Shown here: piece after piece, positions 51,166-60,972 of the stretch
Layout: the number at the start of each line of letters is the position of its first letter
How positions within the stretch are numbered: the stretch's first letter is position 1
Origin: Afipia sp. GAS231
GTDB taxonomy: Bacteria > Pseudomonadota > Alphaproteobacteria > Rhizobiales > Xanthobacteraceae
DNA length: 64,000 nt
NCBI RefSeq assembly: GCF_900103365.1
Contig: NZ_LT629703.1
Span: forward strand, 6,248,501-6,312,500
Reading direction: 5' to 3'
The notes under the pieces: model-generated
What the model was told of the DNA's origin: nothing
The model's input: only the letters and a program-made list of their open reading frames with translations
Database searches by the model: none
Made by a program: the position numbers and the translations under genes

Positions 51166-52743
51166 CTAATTCACCTGACGATCCTTGCCCGCCCAATACG
51201 GATCGCGCAGATTTCGCCGCAAAATCTTCCCCGACGGATTGCGCGGCAGCGCTTCGAGAAAGTCGACGGACTTCGGCGTCTTGAACCCCGCGATGCGTTC
51301 GCGGGTGAAGTTGATGATGTCGGTCGCGGTCGCCGCCTTGCCCGGCTTCATCACCACCACCGCCTTGACCGCTTCGCCCCATTTGTCGTCGGGGATGCCG
51401 ATCACGGCGGCTTCGGCCACATCGGGATGGTCGCAGATCGCGCTCTCGACTTCGGCGGGATAGATGTTCTCACCGCCGGAGATGATCATGTCCTTGATGC
51501 GGTCGTGGATATAGAGGTAGCCGTCCTCGTCCATGTAGCCGGCATCGCCGGTGCGCAGCCAGCCGTCGGCACCAAGCGTCCTGGCGGTCGCCTCCGGCAG
51601 GTTCCAGTAGCCGGCCATGTTCGAGCCCGAGCGGGTGGCGATCTCGCCGACTTGGCGCGGCGGCAGCGGCTTGCCGTCGGCGTCGATAATCGCAAGCTCG
51701 ATGCCGGGCAAGGCCTTGCCGGCGGAACGCATGCGTTCAAGTCCCTCGACATGGTCCTCGGGCGGCAATGCGACGATGGTGCCTGTGGTCTCGGTCATGC
51801 CGTACATCTGCACGAAGCCGCATTTGAAAACCTCAATGCACTCCTTCAACAGCGCTGCCGGGATCGGCGAAGCGCCGTACAGCATGTATTTCAGCCGCGA
51901 GAAATCAACCTGCCGCGCGCGGGGCTGCCGCACCACGAACTGCATCGCGGCCGGTACCATGAAAAGTTTCGTAATCCCGGACTGCTCGAAGAAATCCAGC
52001 ACCTTGGTCGGGTCGAACTCGCGCGCGATCACGCCCTTGGCGCCGTGATAGAGGCCCATCACGCCCCAGCCGCTGCCGCCGATGTGGAAGATCGGCATCG
52101 CCACCAGCGAGACGTCGTCGGTCGACCACCGGTTCCATTCGGGCTTCTCGGCCTCGTTGCCGCTCTGCACCAGATTGAGGAAGTTGGCGTGCGACAGCAT
52201 CGCGCCCTTGGGCTTGCCTGTCGTGCCGGAGGTATAGAGCTGGATCGCGATCTCCTTCGGGCTGATCGCGACGTTGGGATCGTCCGGACTCGCAGCATCC
52301 CGCCATGCCGTAAAATCCTGCCATTCCGGCGCGCCGCCCTCGGTGGTGATGATATGCCGCACCTCGGGCAATTGGGGCTTGAGGTTACGGGCTTGCGTCA
52401 CGAATTCCGGTCCGACGAACAGAACCGGCGCCTTGCAGTCGCTAACGATGAAGGCGACCTCCGGTCCGGCGAGGCGCCAGTTTACCGGCGCCATCACCAC
52501 ATTGGCCTTGATCGCGCCCATCAGCAGCTCGAAATAGGTGTCGCTGTTCTTGCCGAGATAGGCGATGCGCTCGCGCGGTTTGACGCCGAGCGCTACAAGC
52601 GCGTTGGCGACGCGGTTGGTCTTGATGTCGAATTCGGCGAAAGAAGTGTGGCGCCCCTCGAACTCAAAGGCCAGCGCATTACCGCGGCTGCAGGCGCGCT
52701 CGCGCACCATCTCGGCCAGGTTGGCCGGTTGCTGTGTGGACAT
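51166..52743 (-). CDS. Fatty-acid-CoA ligase family protein (AMP-forming)
   Basis: A 525-residue ANL-superfamily ligase that activates a carboxylic acid as its CoA ester through an acyl-AMP. Motifs in order: YTSGTTGKPKGAM (P-loop), YGMTETTGTI (adenine site), GWLRTGDAGYMDEDGYLYIHDR (hinge), and catalytic Lys in NPSGKILRRNLRD near the C-terminus. The frame is open to 52863, but the ATG at 52743 with GGGAG upstream is the natural start. It is complete, unlike the second ligase in this window. The next upstream gene on the same strand is an SDR, with a repeat between. Confidence 0.92.
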   Translation of the reverse strand: MSTQQPANLAEMVRERACSRGNALAFEFEGRHTSFAEFDIKTNRVANALVALGVKPRERIAYLGKNSDTYFELLMGAIKANVVMAPVNWRLAGPEVAFIVSDCKAPVLFVGPEFVTQARNLKPQLPEVRHIITTEGGAPEWQDFTAWRDAASPDDPNVAISPKEIAIQLYTSGTTGKPKGAMLSHANFLNLVQSGNEAEKPEWNRWSTDDVSLVAMPIFHIGGSGWGVMGLYHGAKGVIAREFDPTKVLDFFEQSGITKLFMVPAAMQFVVRQPRARQVDFSRLKYMLYGASPIPAALLKECIEVFKCGFVQMYGMTETTGTIVALPPEDHVEGLERMRSAGKALPGIELAIIDADGKPLPPRQVGEIATRSGSNMAGYWNLPEATARTLGADGWLRTGDAGYMDEDGYLYIHDRIKDMIISGGENIYPAEVESAICDHPDVAEAAVIGIPDDKWGEAVKAVVVMKPGKAATATDIINFTRERIAGFKTPKSVDFLEALPRNPSGKILRRNLRDPYWAGKDRQVN

Positions 52744-52836
52744 GTCTCTCCCGTAACGTCGTATTTTCGTTGCGCGGAGTTTGGCGTCATCCGGCAACAA
52801 AGACAATACGGGATCGTGTCCTCGGCGTTTAACGTT

Positions 52837-52954
52837 GTCGTCCCTGCGAACGCAGGGACCCATACGCCGCGGCCCATCGGCAAGACGATGGAGCGAGCTG
52901 CCTTCGTGACAACTAACAACGGTGGTTATGGGTCCCTGCGTTCGCAGGGACGAC
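52837..52954. repeat. Palindromic intergenic repeat, family C copy 2
   Basis: A 118-bp element with ends identical to copy 1 (GTCGTCCCTGCGAACGCAGG and reverse complement) and a shared inner side, CGGTGGTTATGGGTCCCTGC. It lies between the SDR and acyl-CoA ligase genes on the minus strand. Confidence 0.87.
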
Positions 52955-52959
52955 TGCGA

Positions 52960-53835
52960 TCATCCCCGCGCGGCGCGGTCCTTTTCGTTCTGCGCCTTGA
53001 TCGAATCGCGCGCCGTGTTCCAGTCGGCGTCGCTCCAGTCGCGCAATTGATAGAAGTTGCCGCCCATCGCCAGCGCCTGCGCGCCGTCCATGGCGATGGT
53101 CTCGCCGTTGATCCAGTCGCAGCCGCCGGAGATCAGGAACACCGCCAGATTCTGCAACTCCTCCATGGTGCCGACCCGGCCCATCGGGTTCTGCGCCTTG
53201 GTGCGAGCGCCGGCCTCGTCGCCGGGCTTGATGCGCTTGCTCATGCCCTCGGTCGGGATTTCGCCCGGGGCGATGGTGTTGAGGCGGATGCCGTATTTGC
53301 CCCATTCGACTGCGAGCGACATCGTCATGGCATGGATCGCGGACTTGCTCATCGCCGACGGCACCACATAGGGCGAGCCGTTGCGCACCCAGGTCACGGT
53401 GATCGACACCACGTTGCCGGGCAGTTTCGCGGCGATCCAGCGCCGCCCCACCGCATGCGTCACGTAGAAGGTGCCGTGCATCACGATATTGGCGACCGCG
53501 TCGAAGCCGCGCGGCGAGAGTTCTTCAGAACGCGAGATGAAGTTGCCGGCGGCGTTGTTGATGAGATCGGTGAGGGGACCGGCGGCAGTCCAGATCTGCT
53601 CGACCATCTCGTCGACCGCCGTGGCGTTGCGGATGTCGACGCCGTGGCTGACCACGCGGCCGCCGTGCAGGTCCATCAATTCGGTCGCGGTCTCGTCGCA
53701 CACGCTCTTGCGGCGGCCGCAGATATGAACCTCGGCACCGAGGCTGAGAAAGCGCTCGGCCATCGATTTGCCGAGGCCGGTTCCACCTCCGGTGACGAGA
53801 ATGCGCCGCCCGGCGAGAAGCTGATCGTTGAACAT
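52960..53835 (-). CDS. Short-chain dehydrogenase/reductase (2,4-dienoyl-CoA reductase-like)
   Basis: A 291-residue SDR. The cofactor motif is VTGGGTGLGKSMAERF (residues 13-28), NAG is in INNAAGNF, and the remainder resembles decr-type enzymes (AMSKSAIHAMTMSLAVEWGKYGIRLN with Lys in SKSA). In this subclass the catalytic Tyr is replaced, and here the segment before SKSA reads VVPSAMSK with no Tyr, which matches 2,4-dienoyl-CoA reductases. The ATG at 53835 gives a normal N-terminus. It is divergent from an enoyl-CoA hydratase gene, supporting a role in unsaturated acyl-CoA handling. Confidence 0.9.
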   Translation of the reverse strand: MFNDQLLAGRRILVTGGGTGLGKSMAERFLSLGAEVHICGRRKSVCDETATELMDLHGGRVVSHGVDIRNATAVDEMVEQIWTAAGPLTDLINNAAGNFISRSEELSPRGFDAVANIVMHGTFYVTHAVGRRWIAAKLPGNVVSITVTWVRNGSPYVVPSAMSKSAIHAMTMSLAVEWGKYGIRLNTIAPGEIPTEGMSKRIKPGDEAGARTKAQNPMGRVGTMEELQNLAVFLISGGCDWINGETIAMDGAQALAMGGNFYQLRDWSDADWNTARDSIKAQNEKDRAARG

Positions 53836-53937
53836 CGTTTCCACCCAAAGGAATTGTCTGTTAATTGGTCGATTGACTAAATCCGGACAACGCCGTTCTG
53901 TAAAGCGGCAACAAGAATACTGCGGAGGAAAATTCTC

Positions 53938-54753
53938 ATGGAGCAACGCGTCTCGATATCGATTGCGGACGGCGTCGCCGACGTGCGGCTGGTGCGGGCG
54001 GACAAGATGAACGCGCTCGATGCCGCGATGTTCGAGGCGCTGGTGGCTGCGACCGAGCGGCTGGCGCATGAAAAGGGCGTGCGGGCGGTAGTATTGTCCG
54101 GCGAGGGCCGCGCGTTCTGCGCCGGCCTCGACATGGGACGCTTCGCCGCGATGAAGGAGAGCGGCGGTAACGGGGTAGCCGGCGGCGAGAAGCGCGACCT
54201 GTCGATCCGCACCCACGGGCAGGCGAATTTCCCGCAGCAGGCGGTATGGGGCTGGCGTCAGTTGCCGGTGCCGGTGATTGCCGCGATTCAGGGCGTCGCG
54301 TTCGGCGGCGGTTTTCAGCTCGCGCTTGGCGCCGACATGCGCATCCTGACGCCGGATGCGCGGATGTCGATCATGGAAATCAAATGGGGCCTGGTGCCCG
54401 ACATGGCCGGCACGCCGATCCTCGCCAGCCTGGTGCGTGACGATATCCTGCGTGAGCTGACTTACACGGGGCGCATCTTCTCAGCGCAGGAAGCGATGAG
54501 CTACGGCCTCGCGACGCGCATCTGCGACCATCCGCATGCTGCGGCGATGGAGCTGGCGCGCGAGATCGCCGGCAAGAGCCCGGACGCGATCCGCGCTAAC
54601 AAGCGCATGCTGAACAAGCTGTCGGTCGATCCCGGTCCGGCGTTGCTTGCCGAATCGGTCGAGCAACAGAAGCTGCTGGGCAGTCCGAACCAGACCGAAG
54701 CCGTCCTTGCCAATATGGAAAAGCGGGCGCCGCGGTTTGCGGAAGCGGGGTGA
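53938..54753 (+). CDS. Enoyl-CoA hydratase family protein (crotonase)
   Basis: A 271-residue crotonase. Segments are GRAFCAGLDMGRFAAM, QGVAFGGGFQLALGADMRIL and the active-site helix IMEIKWGLVPDMAGTPIL, with Glu and Asp in positions consistent with hydratase or isomerase action. The C-terminal part NKRMLNKLSVDPG and MEKRAPRFAEAG is standard. GGAGGAAAA precedes the ATG. It is 140 bases before a broken acyl-CoA synthetase gene, with a palindromic repeat in between. Confidence 0.9.
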   Translation: MEQRVSISIADGVADVRLVRADKMNALDAAMFEALVAATERLAHEKGVRAVVLSGEGRAFCAGLDMGRFAAMKESGGNGVAGGEKRDLSIRTHGQANFPQQAVWGWRQLPVPVIAAIQGVAFGGGFQLALGADMRILTPDARMSIMEIKWGLVPDMAGTPILASLVRDDILRELTYTGRIFSAQEAMSYGLATRICDHPHAAAMELAREIAGKSPDAIRANKRMLNKLSVDPGPALLAESVEQQKLLGSPNQTEAVLANMEKRAPRFAEAG

Positions 54754-54761
54754 CGAACTCC

Positions 54762-54861
54762 GTCATTCCGGGATGGTGCGTTAGCACCAGACCCGGAATC
54801 TCGAGATTCTCAGATGCGCGATTGCGCATCGTAGTTCGCGCTGCGCGCGCCCCGGAATGAC
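54762..54861. repeat. Palindromic intergenic repeat, family B copy 2
   Basis: A 100-bp element (GTCATTCCGGGATGG ... GCCCCGGAATGAC) that shares the inner block CAGACCCGGAATCTCGAGAT with copy 1. It lies nine bases after the hydratase stop and 32 bases before the acyl-CoA synthetase start. Confidence 0.87.
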
Positions 54862-54893
54862 AGCAATACCCGGCACGAGATCGGAAAACGACA

Positions 54894-56437
54894 ATGACAA
54901 CCTCACCCCTGTTCCACGGCATCATCAGCGGCGCGCGCCGGCGCAGTCATGACGAGGTCGCCGAGCGCGCCGACCGCATCGCCAGCGGACTGCAGAAGCT
55001 CGGCGTCAAGCAGGGCGACAGCGTGTGCGTGCTGATGCGCAACGACATCGCTTTCATCGAGGCGGCCTATGCCGCGATGCGGCTTGGCGCCTATGGCGTG
55101 CCGGTCAACTGGCACTTCAAGCCGGAAGAGATCAATTATGTGCTGAAGGATTCCGGCTCGTCGGTGCTGATCGCGCATGCCGACATGCTGCATCAGTTGC
55201 GCGATGCGATCCCGTCTGGTGTCACCGCGCTCTCTGTGCCGACGCCGCCGGAAATTCTCGCCAACTACAAGATAAATCCGGATCATCTCGGTACGGCGGA
55301 TTTTGCACTCGATTTCGAACCCTGGCTGGCACAATTCCCGCGTTATGACGGGCCGGCGGTGCCGCAGCCGCAGAACATGATCTACACCTCGGGCACCACG
55401 GGCCACCCCAAGGGCGTGCGCCGGTACGCGCCGACGCCGGAGCAGTCCGCCAACGCCGAGCGGATGCGCGGGATGATTTACGGTCTCAAGCCGAATGCCC
55501 GCGCGCTGCTGCCGGGACCGCTTTACCACTCCGCGCCGAACTCGTTCGGCCTGCGCGCCGGCCGTCTCGGCGGCGCGCTGGTGATCCTGCCGCGGTTCGA
55601 GCCGGAGGAATTTTTGCGGATTGTCGAGCGTGAGAAGATCGACACCATCTTCATGGTGCCGACCATGTTCATCCGGCTGATGAAGCTGCCCGAGGAAGTC
55701 CGCAAAAAATACGACATGTCGTCGCTGCGCCATATCATCCACGCCGCCGCGCCCTGTCCGGCCGACGTCAAGCGCGCGATGATCGAATGGTGGGGGCCGG
55801 TGATCTACGAATTCTACGGCTCGACCGAATCGGGCGCGGTCACCTTTGCCAATTCCGAGGACGCGCTGAAGAAGCCCGGCACCGTCGGCAAGATATCGCC
55901 CGGCGCCGAGCTGCGCTTCATCGGCGACGACGGGCGCGAGCTTCCGCAGGGCGAGATCGGCGAGATCTATTCGCGCATCGTTGGTAATCCCGACTTCACC
56001 TATCACAACAAGCCGGAGAAGCGCTCCGAGATCGACCGTGAGGGGTTCATCACCTCGGGCGACGTCGGCTATATCGACGAAGACGGCTACGTCTTTATCT
56101 GCGACCGCAAGCGCGACATGGTGATTTCGGGCGGCGTCAACATCTACCCGGCAGAGATCGAGGCGGCGCTGCATGCGATTCCCGGGGTTCATGATTGCGC
56201 GGTATTCGGCATTCCCGACGAGGAATTCGGCGAAGCGCTGATGGCGGTGGTCGAGCCGCAGCCGGGGTGACGCTCGATATTGCCTCGGTCCGGGCCCAGC
56301 TCAAGACCTCGTTGGCCGACTACAAAGTGCCGAAACACGTCGAAATCCAGGGCAACCTGCCGCGGGAGGATTCCGGAAAAATCTTCAAGCGCCGGCTGCG
56401 TGACCCCTATTGGGAGCGGGCAGGGCGGAGGATTTAG
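54894..56437 (+). pseudogene. AMP-forming acyl-CoA synthetase, broken by a -1 frameshift near 56264
   Basis: An ANL-superfamily ligase. The first frame runs from ATG 54894 to a TGA at 56268-56270 (458 residues) and has YTSGTTGHPKGVR, YGSTESGAV, and FITSGDVGYIDEDGYVFICD. The remaining C-terminal 56 residues, including the catalytic Lys in PREDSGKIFKRRLRD, continue in another frame to 56437. Adding one base in the G run at 56264-56267 restores a full 514-residue protein (PGVTLDIAS). As written the product lacks its catalytic Lys. It may be a real pseudogene, a sequencing error in the homopolymer, or, less likely, recoding. It follows the enoyl-CoA hydratase gene. Confidence 0.87.
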
Positions 56438-56452
56438 ACGGAACAGCCGAAC

Positions 56453-56552
56453 CCTCATGGTGAGGAGCGCCTCTTGGCGCGTCTCGAACCATGAGAGCCC
56501 GGGTGCAGCCATCCTTCGAGACGCGGCCAAGAAGCCGCTCCTCAGGATGAGG
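56453..56552. repeat. Palindromic intergenic repeat, family G
   Basis: A 100-bp imperfect inverted repeat: CCTCATGGTGAGGAGCGCCT and CGCGTCTCGAA on the left, mirrored by TTCGAGACGCGGCCAAGAAG and CGCTCCTCAGGATGAGG on the right. It lies between the synthetase and PEP carboxylase genes. Only one copy is in the window. Confidence 0.8.
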
Positions 56553-56650
56553 TCCAAATCTGATTTCGCACCGCCTCCATCTTTATCTTGCGCTGCGGCA
56601 AAAAAATTGCACACTCGGAAGTGCCGGGCATTTTCTGAGGTAGCCACCCA

Positions 56651-59452
56651 ATGTCTTCCCAGATCGTGTCTTCCCAGACCATGCCTTCCGAGATCGAAAT
56701 CCGGTCGAATCGCGTCGAGGACGCGGAGGATGCCCGGCTGCGGACCGATATTCGCCTGCTGGGGCGCATTCTCGGCGATACCGTGCGGGATCAGGAAGGC
56801 GCCGACGTGTTCGACCTGGTCGAGCGCATCCGGCAGACCTCGATCCGGTTCCATCGCGACGAGGACAAGCAGGCCCGGCAGGAGCTGGAAGCCATCCTCG
56901 ACAGCATGTCGATCAGCCAGACCCTGCGCATTGTCCGCGCCTTCAGCTATTTCTCTCACCTTGCCAACATCGCCGAGGACCAGAACAACATCCGGCAGAT
57001 GCGCTCGCGCTCGACCGCGGGCGGGGCACCGCCGCAGGGAACATTGGCGGGAACGCTGGCGAATGCGCGGGCGGCCGGCTTAAAGGCCGCCGACTTGCGG
57101 AAATTCTTTGCCGAAGCGCTGGTCAGTCCGGTGCTGACCGCGCACCCGACCGAAGTTCGCCGCAAGAGCACGATCGATCGCGAAATGGAGATCGCTGCAT
57201 TGCTGGACCGGCGCGAACGCGTCCAGTTGACGCCGCAGGAGATCGAGGCCGACGACGAGCAGTTGCGCCGTGAGGTGCTGACGCTGTGGAAAACCAACCT
57301 GCTGCGCCGGACCAAGCTGACCGTGCTCGACGAAGTCGGCAACGGGCTGTCGTTCTACGACTACACCTTCCTGCGCGAGGTGCCGCGGCTGCACTGCGCG
57401 CTCGAAGATCGGTTGAACGACGGCAATGGCGGCGCGCACGGCGACCTGGCCTCGTTCCTGCGGATGGGAAGCTGGATCGGCGGCGATCGCGACGGCAACC
57501 CGTTCGTGACCGCGGATGTGATGCGCGGCACCTTCAAGCTGCAGTCGAGCCGCATACTGCGCTTCTATCTCGAGGAACTGCATCTGCTCGGCGGCGAACT
57601 GTCGATGGCGGCGCATCTTGCCGATGTCTCGAAGGACCTGCGCGCGCTAGCCGAGCGTTCACCCGACACGTCGCCGCACCGGATCGGCGAGCCCTATCGG
57701 CTCGCGGTATCGGGTATCTACGCGCGACTGGCGGCAACCGCATTGAAGCTCGATGTCGAAACCAGGCGGCCGCCGGTCGGAGAGGCCGCGCCCTATGACG
57801 GCGCAAAGGACTTCAAGGCCGATCTCGACATTCTCTATCGTTCGCTGGTCTCGAACAATTCCGGCGTGATCGCGCGCGGCCGGCTGCGGCAGTTGCGCCG
57901 CGCGGTGGATTGTTTCGGCTTTCACCTCGCAAGCCTCGACATCAGACAGAACTCCGCGGTGCATGAACGCACCGTCGCCGAGCTGATCGACGCCGCCACG
58001 CCCGGCATGTCCTATCTGGCACTGAACGAAGAGGCGCGGGTGGCGCTTCTCACCAGCGAGCTGCGTAATTCGCGGCCGCTGACGTCGCCGTTCGTGAAAT
58101 ACAGCGAGGAGACGCTCGGCGAACTCGCGCTGTTCCATGCCGCCGCCGAGGCGCATGTGAAGTTCGGTTCGGACTCGATTCCCCAATGCATCATCTCGAT
58201 GTGCAAGGGGATCTCCGACATGCTGGAGGTGGCGCTGCTTCTGAAAGAGGCCGGCCTGATCCATCCCTCCGGCCGCAGTTCGATCAATATCGTGCCGCTG
58301 TTCGAGACCATCGAGGATCTGCAGGCCTCCAGCGCCATCATGGACCGGATCCTGTCGATTCACGATTACCGCAAGCTGGTGGATAGCTGCGGAGCGGTGC
58401 AGGAGGTCATGCTCGGCTATTCCGACAGCAACAAGGACGGCGGCTTCGTCACCTCGGGCTGGGAGCTCTACAAGGCAGAGATCGGCCTGATCGAAGTCTT
58501 CGACCGCCACCATGTTCGCCTGCGGCTGTTCCACGGCCGCGGCGGCTCGGTCGGCCGTGGCGGCGGGCCGAGCTATGACGCCATCATCGCGCAGCCCGGC
58601 GGCGCCGTGAACGGCCAGATCCGCATCACCGAGCAGGGCGAAATCATTTCCAGCAAATATTCCAACAGCGAGGTCGGCCGCAACAATCTGGAAATTCTCG
58701 CCGCCGCGACGCTGGAAGCAAGCCTGCTGCAGCCAAAGCACAGCGCGCCATCGGACGACTATCTGAAGGCGATGGAGCAATTGTCGGCGCTGGCCTTCAA
58801 AGCCTATCGCGGGCTGGTCTATGAAACCGAAGGGTTTGCGGATTATTTCTGGGGCTCGACCGTCATCAACGAGATCGCGACGCTGAACATCGGCAGCCGC
58901 CCGGCGTCGCGCAAGAAGACCCGCGAGATCGAAGACCTTCGCGCCATCCCCTGGGTGTTCAGCTGGGCGCAATGCCGGCTGATGTTGCCGGGCTGGTACG
59001 GGTTCGCCAGTGCGGTCGAGGCCTGGATCAAGGAACATCCCGACAAGGGCATGCCGTTCCTGCAGGAGCTTTACCGCGAATGGCCGTTCTTCCGCACCCT
59101 GCTATCGAATATGGACATGGTGCTGGCCAAGAGCTCGATCGCGATCGCCTCGCGCTACGCGGAGCTGGTGCCTGACGTCGAGCTGCGCGAGAAAATCTTC
59201 GGGCGCATTCGTCGCGAATGGCATGACTGCATCGATTTGCTGCTGAAGATCATGGGTCAGGAGCGGCTTTTGCAGAGCAATCCGCTGCTGGAACGCTCGA
59301 TCCGCAACCGCTTCCCTTATCTCGATCCGCTCAACCACGTGCAGGTGGAGCTGTTGAAGGAGCACCGCGCGCAGAACCCGGACGAGCAGGTGCTGCGCGG
59401 AATTCAGATCACGATCAACGGCATCTCGGCGGGCTTGCGCAATAGCGGGTGA
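56651..59452 (+). CDS. ppc: Phosphoenolpyruvate carboxylase
   Basis: A 933-residue PEP carboxylase, which makes oxaloacetate from PEP and bicarbonate to refill the TCA cycle. The catalytic His is in [13 protein letters not shown] (His165). Further motifs are [11 protein letters not shown] and [14 protein letters not shown] (catalytic loop), and [17 protein letters not shown]. The C-terminus ISAGLRNSG differs slightly from the common MRNTG but is normal in rhizobia. Two in-frame ATGs (56651 and 56681) are possible; the first follows TGAGGT. It is a stand-alone gene flanked by repeats, with house-keeping-like composition. Confidence 0.96.
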   Translation: MSSQIVSSQTMPSEIEIRSNRVEDAEDARLRTDIRLLGRILGDTVRDQEGADVFDLVERIRQTSIRFHRDEDKQARQELEAILDSMSISQTLRIVRAFSYFSHLANIAEDQNNIRQMRSRSTAGGAPPQGTLAGTLANARAAGLKAADLRKFFAEALVSPVLTAHPTEVRRKSTIDREMEIAALLDRRERVQLTPQEIEADDEQLRREVLTLWKTNLLRRTKLTVLDEVGNGLSFYDYTFLREVPRLHCALEDRLNDGNGGAHGDLASFLRMGSWIGGDRDGNPFVTADVMRGTFKLQSSRILRFYLEELHLLGGELSMAAHLADVSKDLRALAERSPDTSPHRIGEPYRLAVSGIYARLAATALKLDVETRRPPVGEAAPYDGAKDFKADLDILYRSLVSNNSGVIARGRLRQLRRAVDCFGFHLASLDIRQNSAVHERTVAELIDAATPGMSYLALNEEARVALLTSELRNSRPLTSPFVKYSEETLGELALFHAAAEAHVKFGSDSIPQCIISMCKGISDMLEVALLLKEAGLIHPSGRSSINIVPLFETIEDLQASSAIMDRILSIHDYRKLVDSCGAVQEVMLGYSDSNKDGGFVTSGWELYKAEIGLIEVFDRHHVRLRLFHGRGGSVGRGGGPSYDAIIAQPGGAVNGQIRITEQGEIISSKYSNSEVGRNNLEILAAATLEASLLQPKHSAPSDDYLKAMEQLSALAFKAYRGLVYETEGFADYFWGSTVINEIATLNIGSRPASRKKTREIEDLRAIPWVFSWAQCRLMLPGWYGFASAVEAWIKEHPDKGMPFLQELYREWPFFRTLLSNMDMVLAKSSIAIASRYAELVPDVELREKIFGRIRREWHDCIDLLLKIMGQERLLQSNPLLERSIRNRFPYLDPLNHVQVELLKEHRAQNPDEQVLRGIQITINGISAGLRNSG

Positions 59453-59486
59453 GGCGTTGCGGAGCGGGGCAAGGCTATTGTAACTC

Positions 59487-59601
59487 GTCATGCCCGGGCA
59501 AAAGCGCGAAGCGCGTCTTCGCGCTAGATGACCCGGGCATCCACGACTACTTCTCTGCAAATGACAAAGACGTGGATGGCCGGGTCTAGCCCGGCCATGA
59601 C
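59487..59601. repeat. Palindromic intergenic repeat, family E copy 2
   Basis: A 115-bp element (GTCATGCCCGGGCAAAAGCG ... AGCCCGGCCATGAC) sharing the inner hairpin of copy 1 exactly (AAGCGCGAAGCGCGTCTTCG). It lies between the convergent ppc and lactonase genes. Confidence 0.87.
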
Positions 59602-59611
59602 GTGGAGTTGA

Positions 59612-60781
59612 TCAGGGCTTCATTGCGCCCTGCACGCCGGTATAGACCGCATAAAGCGACGTCGAGCCGCAGATATAAAGTCTGTTTCGTTGCTGGCCGC
59701 CGAAGCACAGATTGGCGACAGTTTCCGGGATGTGGATCTTGCCGAGCAGGTCGCCGTCAGGCGTGTAGCAGCGCACGCCGTCCTCTTTCGGATCGCCCCA
59801 ACCGACGGAGCACCAAATACGCCCGGCGCTGTCACAGCGCATCCCGTCGGTAATGCTGGGCTTGGGTATTTCCGCAAAGACCTTGCCGCTCGAAACTTTT
59901 CCGGACCCGATATCGACGTCGAACACCCGGATATGCGACGGGTTGTCTGGCCCGTCCGTGAAGCCGGTATCGATGACATAGAGCTTCTTTTCGTCGGGCG
60001 CGAAGGTAATGCCGTTCGGCTCCACGAAGTCGTCGACGACAACCTTGATGTCACCGGATTTCGGATCTACTCGATAGACGTTTTTCTTTTCCTGCTCAGG
60101 GTCGGCTTTGACGCCCTCGTAATAGCCGCCGATACCGTAGACTGGATCGGTGAACCAGATCGAACCGTCGGAAGCGACAACCGCGTCGTTCGGCGAGTTC
60201 AGCTTCTTGCCATTATATTTGTCGGCGATGATGGTAATCGAGCCGTCGAGTTCGGTCCGGGTGATGCGCCGGCCGGAATGTTCGCACGTGATCAGACGTC
60301 CTTCTCGGTCGATCGTGTTGCCGTTGGAGTTCATCGACGGCTGGCGATAGACACTGAGATGACCGTCGTCCTCTGAAAACCGCATGATGCGATTGTTCGG
60401 AATGTCGGAGAACAGCACGTACCGCCCGGCTGCGAAATAAACCGGGCCTTCAGCCCAGCGAAACCCGGTAGCGACGCGCTCAACCGCCATAGTGCCGGCG
60501 AAGGCCGGGAAATCCGATGGCCCGAACGATAGCTTGGGTTTGGCGGACTCCAGATGGGAATCCGGATAGCGGCTTCCCGGAAGGGGGCCCAGGGGCAGCG
60601 GCTCCGTTGATAACGTGGGGGCGCCTGTTTGACCGAGCGGCGCAACCGAGGCCGCAGAGGCCGTTTTCATTGTCACGGCGGTTGCGGCAAGCGCCGTTGC
60701 GCCGCGCAGCAAATTGCGGCGGTCGAGCCCGGCGGGTCGCGGGTCGACGGACGGTTCGAGGTGGTTGGCTGGGTTTGTCAT
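59612..60781 (-). CDS. SMP-30/gluconolactonase-type lactonase, Tat-exported
   Basis: A 389-residue beta-propeller protein. The N-terminus has a twin-arginine signal (DRRNLLRGATALAATAVTM). The propeller shows metal-binding landmarks: Glu in RWAEGPVYF, Asn in NSPNDAVVASDGSIWFTDPVYG, and Asp in ITDGMRCDSAGRIW. Members hydrolyse sugar lactones, or act as esterases or dehydratases. In this window a lactonase could open lactones made by the Baeyer-Villiger enzyme, which is inference because it is exported while that enzyme is not. A hairpin covers its ribosome site (60787-60811). Confidence 0.87.
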   Translation of the reverse strand: MTNPANHLEPSVDPRPAGLDRRNLLRGATALAATAVTMKTASAASVAPLGQTGAPTLSTEPLPLGPLPGSRYPDSHLESAKPKLSFGPSDFPAFAGTMAVERVATGFRWAEGPVYFAAGRYVLFSDIPNNRIMRFSEDDGHLSVYRQPSMNSNGNTIDREGRLITCEHSGRRITRTELDGSITIIADKYNGKKLNSPNDAVVASDGSIWFTDPVYGIGGYYEGVKADPEQEKKNVYRVDPKSGDIKVVVDDFVEPNGITFAPDEKKLYVIDTGFTDGPDNPSHIRVFDVDIGSGKVSSGKVFAEIPKPSITDGMRCDSAGRIWCSVGWGDPKEDGVRCYTPDGDLLGKIHIPETVANLCFGGQQRNRLYICGSTSLYAVYTGVQGAMKP

Positions 60782-60786
60782 GATTT

Positions 60787-60811
60787 CCTCCCATATTTTT
60801 TTGTTGGGAGG
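60787..60811 (-). promoter_or_regulatory. Hairpin sequestering the ribosome-binding site of the lactonase gene
   Basis: On the minus strand a perfect 7-bp stem pairs CCTCCCA with TGGGAGG around an 11-base A-rich loop. GGGAGG is the ribosome-binding site, five bases before the ATG. The stem would hide it in the mRNA, suggesting translational control (for example by temperature or by a trans-acting RNA). There is no terminator-like U run. Confidence 0.6.
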
Positions 60812-60972
60812 TAATCATGTGCCAGCAATCCGGCATAAAGCGGGCAAGCTTTGACAAAGCAACCGGAGGATGCCGGTGCCGGGCGAGGCTCGGGCCCGGA
60901 TGGCGCGCAGCGCTATCCGGAACCGTCGCTGCCTAAGCCCCTGACATCGCCGTGTTCCGGGCAATGAAACCG

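Noticed and set aside
50926..53880. A 984-residue plus-strand frame across the acyl-CoA ligase and SDR genes
   Set aside because: It crosses two clearly conserved minus-strand genes and two palindromic repeats, with no recognisable domain.
54894..56437. Programmed frameshifting in the acyl-CoA synthetase as the preferred explanation
   Set aside because: No slippery heptamer or clear downstream structure is seen, and such recoding is not known for this family. A real deletion or sequencing error in the G run is simpler.
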